29,147 bases of DNA from JAAOZP01 sp964616835 (lineage in GTDB: Archaea > Thermoproteota > EX4484-205 > JAAOZP01). The translations under genes were made by a program, and so were the position numbers. Positions 23,578-29,147 of this stretch are shown here, in pieces. The DNA is taken from positions 1-29,147 of the forward strand of contig CAZTSG010000015.1 of assembly GCA_964616835.1 (NCBI GenBank), written 5' to 3'. The notes below the pieces were generated by a model. That model did no database searches, was not told the DNA's origin, and saw only the letters and a list, made by a program, of their open reading frames with translations. The number at the start of each line of letters is the position of its first letter. Position 1 is the first letter of the stretch.

Positions 23578-25259
23578 GGAACATAGATACTTGGTGGCTG
23601 ACCCTCGTATTCGTATTGGCGATGCTTCTTAGGATTACGCCTTCTCTAAAATATGGTTTACCCTACGGTTTCGACATTTACGAGTTTACATCGAGGGTCC
23701 TTGTGCTTAACGAGGGTAAGCCTGTTCCCTTGCCTCATGGACCGCTTTTTTACTATGTTCACTTAGCGCTCTTGCGGATATTTGGCTACGAAATGTTTCT
23801 CAGCATACTTACTTTTGTAGAACCTCTTGTCTTTACTCTCTTCATTCTTCCACCATACTTTATCTCGAGGAGTCTTAAAATATCTGGAAACGAACCCGTA
23901 TACACGCTACTATACCTTGCAGTAATAAATCTGCTCGTACATCAAATAGGTAGTGTGATAATACCGGAAGGCTTAGGAATATTATTCTTCGGATTGTCAG
24001 TATTTTTTGCGAGGAAAGCACTTGAAGATTGGAGATGGATATACTTGGCAATGGTCTCAGGCTTCTTTACTGCTATGAGTCATCATCTTTCCGTTTTCCA
24101 ACTATTTATTTTCTTTACATCTCTCTTTCTTTCATACCTTTACTATTACGTAAAATATTTAAGGGAAAGAGGCTTACTACGCTTACTAGTATTGATTTTA
24201 ATAACAATCATTATTCTGCTAGCTTCCTCGATTTCAATATGGAGTCTTTCAGGAAAAGATGAAAACATGTTAATGCTCCTTTTCAACATGGCTATTAAGA
24301 TTAGACTTCTCCCCGTTATACTAATTGCTGGGGCAATATTTTTCCCAATAGTCACGGTAGAACCCATAAGATTTCTTAAAAAGTTTAAGAAATTCACTTT
24401 CAAAAAGACGTTTATATTAATGCCTATAATTGGAATAGTTCTTCCAAGCTTTTTAACAATAATCTTTCATCCTGAAGCTCTCTCAACAATCCTATGGTTC
24501 ACTATTCCAATATCGCTCGGCTTCCTGCCCTTTGCAATATACGGCATTATTCAATACTGCAGTAAGAACAAGCTTTTAGACTCCATATTTTTCATGGCTC
24601 CGTTAACGCTCTTCATGACTGAAGCCTTCTTCATAATCTCCCTGGAAAACTATAATGTGCTTATTCACAGGCTTCCCACTTTCGTAATATATTTTGCAGC
24701 TCCTCTAGCCGGATATGGGATGAGCCTTTTCAGCAAGGAGCTAGATAGTATGAAGAAGGAGTATCTGGCTGGAATGATAATTGCCTACTTCATATTTTCA
24801 CTTGTTGCAACATCTTTTCCAAAACCCGAGTTTGCATACGGTGTTAGAGAGTCAGTTAGTTATTCAGAGTTAAAACTTGCGGAAGATGCATACACTTATT
24901 CTATACTATTTAACGCTAAAATAGATACTGATACGAGGCTAGGCGCCATCTTAATGTTCGTGTCTAATAGGAGGGCTGATTGGATGGGCAATCTAACATC
25001 GTGGTTTCTCCCGTCTAACTCGTGGCTTGTAAACGTGTCGGTCAGCGGAGAGCCATACCCCTTGGAAAACAGCGTTATCCTAATGGTTTCAAACTCGATG
25101 AGGGAAACGTATTACGGCAGGGTCATAAACCTGATTACAAAACCCTCTGGACCCCTAAGCGAAAAGGCTGTGAACTATTTGAATAATTATCCGGGCATAG
25201 ATAGGCTGGAGGATGTCCAGGAGGGGGCGTTGTATATGAAACATCTTGGAAAAAGTTAA
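23550..25259 (+). CDS. GT-C family membrane glycosyltransferase
   Basis: Protein of 569 residues with about 11-13 membrane helices over residues 17-420 and a C-terminal extracytoplasmic domain (about 430-569). The first outer loop has YGLPYGFDIYEF with acidic residues Asp42 and Glu45, the position of the catalytic Asp in lipid-sugar-dependent GT-C enzymes such as PMT, ArnT and STT3/AglB. Helix starts and a SHHLSVF segment near 170 also resemble this class. The WWDYG-type motif of AglB is absent, so it is not the canonical oligosaccharyltransferase and probably adds a sugar from a dolichyl-phosphate donor. Overlaps the upstream gene. Confidence 0.72.
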   Translation: MGSDLDKKLRNIDTWWLTLVFVLAMLLRITPSLKYGLPYGFDIYEFTSRVLVLNEGKPVPLPHGPLFYYVHLALLRIFGYEMFLSILTFVEPLVFTLFILPPYFISRSLKISGNEPVYTLLYLAVINLLVHQIGSVIIPEGLGILFFGLSVFFARKALEDWRWIYLAMVSGFFTAMSHHLSVFQLFIFFTSLFLSYLYYYVKYLRERGLLRLLVLILITIIILLASSISIWSLSGKDENMLMLLFNMAIKIRLLPVILIAGAIFFPIVTVEPIRFLKKFKKFTFKKTFILMPIIGIVLPSFLTIIFHPEALSTILWFTIPISLGFLPFAIYGIIQYCSKNKLLDSIFFMAPLTLFMTEAFFIISLENYNVLIHRLPTFVIYFAAPLAGYGMSLFSKELDSMKKEYLAGMIIAYFIFSLVATSFPKPEFAYGVRESVSYSELKLAEDAYTYSILFNAKIDTDTRLGAILMFVSNRRADWMGNLTSWFLPSNSWLVNVSVSGEPYPLENSVILMVSNSMRETYYGRVINLITKPSGPLSEKAVNYLNNYPGIDRLEDVQEGALYMKHLGKS

Positions 25260-25285
25260 ATCACGGTGGATGAGGAACACTAGCA

Positions 25286-25537
25286 ATGGTTAAGGCTGTA
25301 GTGTTAATAAGGTGTAGAGCCGGAACCTACAAAGACGTTGTCAGAAGACTGAGGGAAATGAAGAACGTTAAGCTCGTATTCTCCAGTCTGGGTGCTTACG
25401 ACGTTGTCTCAGAGATAGAGGCCGATAGCTTTTCTGAAATAGGTAGGACAGTGAGGAAGATAAGGTCGCTGGATAACGTCAACGCTACGGAGACCCTTGT
25501 CGAGGTGGAAACAGGTACCGGAGGTGTTTCGAAATGA
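25286..25537 (+). CDS. stand-alone Lrp/AsnC effector-binding (RAM) domain protein 1
   Basis: Protein of 83 residues that is only the ferredoxin-like ligand-binding domain of Lrp/AsnC regulators, without the DNA-binding helix-turn-helix. Typical pattern: VKAVVLIRCRAG first strand, helix KDVVRRLREM, SSLGAYDVVSEIEAD, helix EIGRTVRKI and NVNATETLVEV. Such domains form dimers or octamers and bind amino acids. Its TGA overlaps the ATG of a second RAM protein, so the two are made together and could form hetero-oligomers. ATG start, short gap after the GT-C gene. Regulatory target unknown. Confidence 0.85.
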   Translation: MVKAVVLIRCRAGTYKDVVRRLREMKNVKLVFSSLGAYDVVSEIEADSFSEIGRTVRKIRSLDNVNATETLVEVETGTGGVSK

Positions 25538-25758
25538 CTTACGGCTGTGTGCTGATTAACGTTGATAATGGGAAAGTAACTCAGGTTCTTGAAAAAATTA
25601 GGAGGATTGAGGGGGTTATGGACGCGTTCGAGTGCTTCGGAAGGTTCGACATAGTGGTCCTGATACAGACGAACGACGTGTCGGAGTTAGCGATGATTAC
25701 TGCAGAAATAAACTCGATAGAAGGCGTTGACAAAACGGAGACTCTTGTAGCAAGCTAG
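25534..25758 (+). CDS. stand-alone Lrp/AsnC effector-binding (RAM) domain protein 2
   Basis: Protein of 74 residues starting with an ATGA overlap on its paralogue. Same alpha/beta pattern: GCVLINVDNG, helix TQVLEKIRRIEGV, FGRFDIVVLIQTND, helix ELAMITAEINSI and GVDKTETLV. No helix-turn-helix. Sequence identity to the first copy is low, so the duplication is old or the genes were assembled from different families. It ends two bases before the stop of the convergent thiL. Confidence 0.85.
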   Translation: MTYGCVLINVDNGKVTQVLEKIRRIEGVMDAFECFGRFDIVVLIQTNDVSELAMITAEINSIEGVDKTETLVAS

Positions 25759-25760
25759 GG

Positions 25761-26732
25761 TCATGCGAGGTGCTCCCATCCCTTTTCTAAAACTTTAAGG
25801 ACCCTCCCATCTTCCCGACGGTACCATACCCCCCTCTTATCTATTACTCTACCTATCGGTATGAGGTTCCCACCTGAACGTCTAACTTTTTCAAGAGCCT
25901 TGTTCCACTTACTCACGGGGATTACTGTGACTAGTTCCATTTCCTCGCCACCGTAGAACGCTGCTTGGAATGGCTCTACCCCAACCGTGATTAGGGCTTC
26001 CTCGACATCCTTGGCTATAGGGAGGTTTTCAACAAGTATTCCATTCCTTCCTCCTCGAATAAGGTTGTAGAGGGATATGGCCAAGCCATCGCTGGAATCA
26101 GTGCATGCTTCTGCGACACCGTTGAGCGCGATTCCTTCGTAGAGCCTTGCTACGGGCCTGCATACTTTCTCAACCACCCTCCTTCTTATCTTCCTAGGTA
26201 TCTTACTAAGATTCTTCATCATTTTGAAACCCAAGTAGGTTTCTCCGAAGAAACCGGTTACGGCAACAATATCCCCAGGTTTCCCTCCTATTCTCGAAAT
26301 AGGAGGCTTATCTGAGAAGGATACTACGATAACGCTAATAGTGATGCAAGGCGCTTCATTCGTATCCCCGCCCATAATCGTGCCTCCGTAGAGTCTTACT
26401 GCTTCTTCCCAGCCTTTCAACAGTTCCCTGAAGCTCCCCTGCCCGAAGCCCTTTGGAAGCCCTATGATCAAGTAGTAGTAGGTAGGGGCAACCCCCTTAG
26501 AAGCCATGTCGCTAACGCTTATCGTGAAGCTTTTAAAAGCCATCTGTCTAATCGTCATGAAAGGCGGAGCGTCCGTTGTTTCAACAAACATGTCTCCCGA
26601 TGAAACAAGATACTTAGCTTTGAGAACGCATCCCCAAGCATCATCGTAGGGTGAGAGAATATTCCCCTTCTGGGGGAACTTCTTCTTTATGAGACCTATT
26701 ATTGCGCGCTCGCCTAGTACTCTGGAAGCCAT
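25761..26732 (-). CDS. thiL: thiamine-monophosphate kinase
   Basis: Phosphorylates thiamine phosphate to thiamine diphosphate (ATP dependent), the last step of cofactor synthesis. The 323 residues fit the family. The PurM/ThiL-type N-terminal domain has the Mg/ATP-binding SPYDDAWG and SSGDMFVETTDAP. FTISVSDMASKGVAP carries the conserved substrate Asp. IMGGDTNEAP is present, and the second domain has CTDSSDGLAISLYNL and FYGGEEMELVTVIP. Start ATG at 26732. The gene converges on the two RAM-domain genes and is transcribed divergently from tRNA-Thr and tiaS. Divergence from bacterial ThiL is usual for archaea. Confidence 0.93.
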   Translation of the reverse strand: MASRVLGERAIIGLIKKKFPQKGNILSPYDDAWGCVLKAKYLVSSGDMFVETTDAPPFMTIRQMAFKSFTISVSDMASKGVAPTYYYLIIGLPKGFGQGSFRELLKGWEEAVRLYGGTIMGGDTNEAPCITISVIVVSFSDKPPISRIGGKPGDIVAVTGFFGETYLGFKMMKNLSKIPRKIRRRVVEKVCRPVARLYEGIALNGVAEACTDSSDGLAISLYNLIRGGRNGILVENLPIAKDVEEALITVGVEPFQAAFYGGEEMELVTVIPVSKWNKALEKVRRSGGNLIPIGRVIDKRGVWYRREDGRVLKVLEKGWEHLA

Positions 26733-26790
26733 GTCTTAAGTAGGTTTGTTAAAGCTAGTTTAACCTTTTCATCCAAGCTTAAAAGGCGAA

Positions 26791-26800
26791 AACGTTTTAA
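26791..26800 (+). promoter_or_regulatory. TATA box of tRNA-Thr
   Basis: CGTTTTAAAC, centred about 29 bp before the mature tRNA, giving a leader of two or three bases. This contrasts with the longer leaders predicted for tRNA-Asn and tRNA-Gln. Confidence 0.5.
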
Positions 26801-26824
26801 ACCATCTTAGTTAAAAAATATTGA

Positions 26825-26898
26825 GCCTCGGTAACTCAGCCTGGTAGAGTGGCAGCCTTGTAAGCTGCTTGCCGAGGGTTCAAATCCCTCCCGAGGCT
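26825..26898 (+). tRNA. tRNA-Thr (TGT), no intron
   Basis: Acceptor GCCTCGG/CCGAGGC, D arm ACTC-AGCCTGGTA-GAGT, anticodon stem GCAGC/GCTGC with loop CTTGTAA (anticodon TGT), variable TTGCC, T arm GAGGG-TTCAAAT-CCCTC, discriminator T. CCA is not encoded. Uninterrupted, unlike the other three tRNA genes in the window. Confidence 0.95.
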
Positions 26899-26983
26899 TC
26901 CGAGACTTTACGGTTTAAAATCTTGAGTATTGCGTTTTTCAAGACTATGCTTAAAAGCCTCAATACTCTAGACTGCTCAGCGT

Positions 26984-28324
26984 TTGGTCGAAACAATACT
27001 TAACATCGGGATAGACGATACTGATTCAGAAGTATTCGGCTGCACTACACACGTTGCTGCAAGGATAGTCACGCATCTAGATGGTAGGGACGGAGTAAGG
27101 TTCTTGGATTACCCGCTTCTCGTCAGACTCAACCCCAATATTCCCTGGAAAACTAGGGGTAATGGGGCGGTGAGCATAAGGATTGCTGTCGACGAGTCCA
27201 AGATTGGCCTGGAGGAGGTTAAAGAATCCGTATTAAGAATTGTGAAGAATCTTTCGGACTTAAGTAATCCAAGGTCTGATCCTGCAGTAGTCTTCCTAAA
27301 CAGGATTCCTAAGAAGGATGATTTACTCCATAACTTCTACTTGAAAGTTTTAAGAAGCATGGTTTCACCTGCCGAGGCGCTTGAGGTAGCTGATAAAGTA
27401 GGTGCCTCCTGTAGCTTCCTAAAGACTTCGAAAGTAGGGGTTGTGGGTGCGCTTGCTTCAGCGGGAGCTCTTTTCGAAGACTACACGTATGAGCTCCTAT
27501 CCTACAGGGTTAAGGAGAACTATGGGAAGCCTAGGATGGTAGATCGCGAAAGCGTTTACCTAATGGATAAGACGTCTTCCAATACTTTCAACAATATTGA
27601 TCCGGAGACGGGGCGCATTCTCATAACCCCCCATGGGAGAGACCCTGTGCTATTCGGGATAAGAGGCGAAACTCCTCAAGCTGTCTACGAGGCCTTTAAG
27701 CTCGTCAGGGCTGAAGAGGAAATAGAATGCTGGTGCATATTCAAGACTAATCAGGGTACTGATGCGCATTTCCCCGATAAGCCGCTTGCCATCAGCGACA
27801 TCAAGAAGTATGATTCAGTAGTCGTAGAAGGCAGTGTGATTGAAAAGAAGATTATTCAAGGCGGGCATGTCATAATACTGTTGGGCCAAGGGGGCGAGAA
27901 GATTTTCTGCGCTTTCTACTCCCCCACAGGAGGCTTGAGGAAAGCGGCTTCCAAACTCGAGCCGGGGGATCTTGTAAGAGTTTACGGTGGGGTTAAGGAG
28001 CACAAGGGGTTGTTGACGATCAACGTGGAGAAGATGAAGGTTTTAGAGCTGTGCGAAAAAATCGTGAAAACCCCTCCACTATGCCCCAAGTGCGGAAGAA
28101 GGTGTAAAAGCCTCGGCCTCAGACAGGGCTTTGCTTGCGAGAAATGCGGGGAGACTGTTATGGAGCCTCAGATCATTAGGCTGGAGCGGGATTTAAAAAA
28201 AGACTGTCCCTACCTCCCCCCGGAAAGGGCGCATAGACACTTGACTAAACCGTTGAAAAGATACGGCCGTGAAAAACACGGGATTGGGGCCAACGGCTTC
28301 ATAAGCCAATGGCACTTTCCCTAG
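26984..28324 (+). CDS. tiaS: tRNA(Ile2) 2-agmatinylcytidine synthetase
   Basis: Attaches agmatine to C34 of the CAT-anticodon tRNA-Ile so that it reads AUA, an archaea-specific modification. The 446 residues have the family order. The N-terminal catalytic domain begins NIGIDDTDSEVFGCTTHVA, followed by YPLLVRLNPNIPWKTRGNGA. A ferredoxin-like part follows, with ITPHGRDPVLFGIRGE. An OB-fold (about 275-355) precedes a zinc ribbon with two CxxC pairs (CPKC and CEKC, about 365-390) and a basic tail. TTG start with TATA-like GCTTAAAAGC (26949-26958), about 30 bp upstream, so it is probably leaderless. The substrate tRNA is not in this window. Confidence 0.95.
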   Translation: MVETILNIGIDDTDSEVFGCTTHVAARIVTHLDGRDGVRFLDYPLLVRLNPNIPWKTRGNGAVSIRIAVDESKIGLEEVKESVLRIVKNLSDLSNPRSDPAVVFLNRIPKKDDLLHNFYLKVLRSMVSPAEALEVADKVGASCSFLKTSKVGVVGALASAGALFEDYTYELLSYRVKENYGKPRMVDRESVYLMDKTSSNTFNNIDPETGRILITPHGRDPVLFGIRGETPQAVYEAFKLVRAEEEIECWCIFKTNQGTDAHFPDKPLAISDIKKYDSVVVEGSVIEKKIIQGGHVIILLGQGGEKIFCAFYSPTGGLRKAASKLEPGDLVRVYGGVKEHKGLLTINVEKMKVLELCEKIVKTPPLCPKCGRRCKSLGLRQGFACEKCGETVMEPQIIRLERDLKKDCPYLPPERAHRHLTKPLKRYGREKHGIGANGFISQWHFP

Positions 28325-28328
28325 TTAC

Positions 28329-28898
28329 TTATTGCCCTATGTATGCAAACGCCTCTTTGATGAGGCTCACCAAATGCTGGAGGCAGAGCTGAATATTGCT
28401 CTCAGCCAACTCTCGGATCGGCAGGATTAGTTGTACCGCCGGGATCTTCATAAACCTCGCCATCGCTACTATCAAAGATATAGAGTTTCTTACTCTTTTT
28501 CCTTCTATCAGAGTATAATCTTCTCTATTTCTAAACTTCTCAACAAGTCTTGGAGAATTCACTACTAAATACACTTTCCCGTTCTTGCTTGCTGTGCTAA
28601 CGCAGTCTACGGTTATCAGAAACCTAGAGTCTATAAGATTCATAGTGTAGAGCAGTGCCGATAGGAGCATGTTGCGCTCCCTATTCGTCAGGGAATCGAT
28701 GTATTGCTGCCTCATCATCGTCGTGAACACGCTTATCACGAATTCCCCGGTTTTAGCGTAGTATAGCTCTACCGTGGGGACTCTGCCAGTGCCCATTGAG
28801 TCTATTACCAGATTGTCTGGAAAACCGTAGAAAACAATCTCGCCGATAGGCTTCATGTTAAAAAGCCTGATTAAGCTTCCAGCTTGAATAATGCCCAT
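28329..28898 (-). CDS. PAC2-like (proteasome assembly chaperone superfamily) protein
   Basis: The ATG at 28898 gives 189 residues, but the frame is open for 25 more codons to 28973. That extension encodes PVGRGVTFLGLEGSSGMG, which looks like the first beta strand and Gly loop of a PAC2-type fold (compare the LVVGFPGxGLVGS pattern of the family), followed by GEIVFYGFPDN and a substrate-type Tyr/Gly region. The extension contains no ATG, GTG or TTG, so the true start is unclear: CTG/ATA/ATT, a frameshift from the upstream winged-helix ORF, or a truncated protein from 28898. PAC2 assignment is tentative, from pattern only. Confidence 0.55.
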   Translation of the reverse strand: MGIIQAGSLIRLFNMKPIGEIVFYGFPDNLVIDSMGTGRVPTVELYYAKTGEFVISVFTTMMRQQYIDSLTNRERNMLLSALLYTMNLIDSRFLITVDCVSTASKNGKVYLVVNSPRLVEKFRNREDYTLIEGKRVRNSISLIVAMARFMKIPAVQLILPIRELAESNIQLCLQHLVSLIKEAFAYIGQ

Positions 28899-28953
28899 TC
28901 CACTGGATCCTTCTAAGCCGAGGAATGTAACACCTCTGCCAACAGGCTTCTCC

Positions 28954-29147
28954 CTAAGAATTATCTCGATCAGCTTTCTTCACATCCCTGTTGAATTGGA
29001 TAAGTAGACTCACAACCTTGTTATTAAAGTTTAGAGCAACAATCTTGTTTACTGAAAGCTTCTCCATCCTCACAATCCCGAGCTTCTCAAGTCTATTCAG
29101 AGCCCTGTCCACGCTAGAGGAGGAGCAACCGGCTCTCCTAGCTAGTT
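28954..29147 (-). CDS. winged-helix DNA-binding protein, C-terminal part (5' end beyond right edge)
   Basis: The last 63 residues are visible; the frame is open at the right edge. The recognition helix CSSSSVDRALNRLEKLGIV followed by a wing with VRMEKLSVNKIVALNF is a MarR/ArsR-type winged helix, and then comes a helix LLIQFNRDVKK. It ends at TAG 28956-28954 after an abrupt tail ADRDNS. Shifting frame by one base at about 28974 would let the helix continue naturally as LIEIILREKP into the PAC2-like frame. Confidence 0.7.
   Translation of the reverse strand, partial: LARRAGCSSSSVDRALNRLEKLGIVRMEKLSVNKIVALNFNNKVVSLLIQFNRDVKKADRDNS

Noticed and set aside
1..29147. CRISPR arrays, insertion sequences, phage genes
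   Set aside because: No regularly spaced repeats, transposase motifs or terminal inverted repeats were seen.

Overview
This window comes from an archaeon, most likely a thermophile of the TACK/Thermoproteota side. The evidence is a DNA topoisomerase VI A subunit, Pelota, TiaS, an archaeal-type SRP RNA, and four tRNA genes of which three carry introns, two of those with pairs of non-canonical introns. TATA boxes sit about 27 bp before genes that often begin directly on a TTG codon without a leader. There is no 16S rRNA here. I cannot fix the lineage: a Thermofilum-like, Korarchaeota-like or deep TACK/Asgard-related thermophile would all fit.

Left part (1-9990). A leftward surface operon starts near 7766. 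It encodes a 495-residue secreted protein, followed with a TTGA overlap by a giant membrane/exported protein that runs off the left edge after at least 2094 codons. Its promoter is bracketed by two different inverted repeats of identical 9-5-9 geometry. Rightward from 7989 is a translationally coupled pair of unknown soluble proteins, the first with a nuclease-like but atypical motif. Two overlapping small leftward ORFs (9374-9917) may be one frameshifted gene.

Middle part (9990-16400). This holds a possible structured RNA, tRNA-Ile(GAT) with a canonical intron, glmS, SRP RNA, top6A, a small membrane protein, tRNA-Asn(GTT) with two non-canonical introns, pelA, a probable gene remnant and a MIP18/SufT-like Fe-S protein.

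Glycan part (16373-25259). The genes are a left-handed beta-helix acyltransferase, a type I membrane protein whose architecture and motifs resemble eukaryotic ribophorin I (Ost1), tRNA-Gln(TTG) with two non-canonical introns, a UDP-ManNAc/GlcNAc-type dehydrogenase, a DUF354-type glycosyltransferase, an AglH/GPT-type sugar-1-phosphate transferase with a small membrane partner, a small exported protein and a GT-C glycosyltransferase. With glmS, which makes GlcN-6-P, they outline synthesis of an amino-sugar, lipid-linked glycan and probably protein N-glycosylation. The ribophorin-like gene is the most interesting candidate in the window.

Right part (25286-29147). Two tandem stand-alone Lrp/RAM domains, thiL, tRNA-Thr(TGT), tiaS, a PAC2-like gene with no usable start codon for its first strand, and the C-terminal end of a winged-helix protein whose reading frame may have been broken from the PAC2-like gene by a one-base shift.

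Apart from these genes and the sites listed, no intergenic stretch exceeds 300 bases. No CRISPR array, insertion sequence or rRNA was seen.
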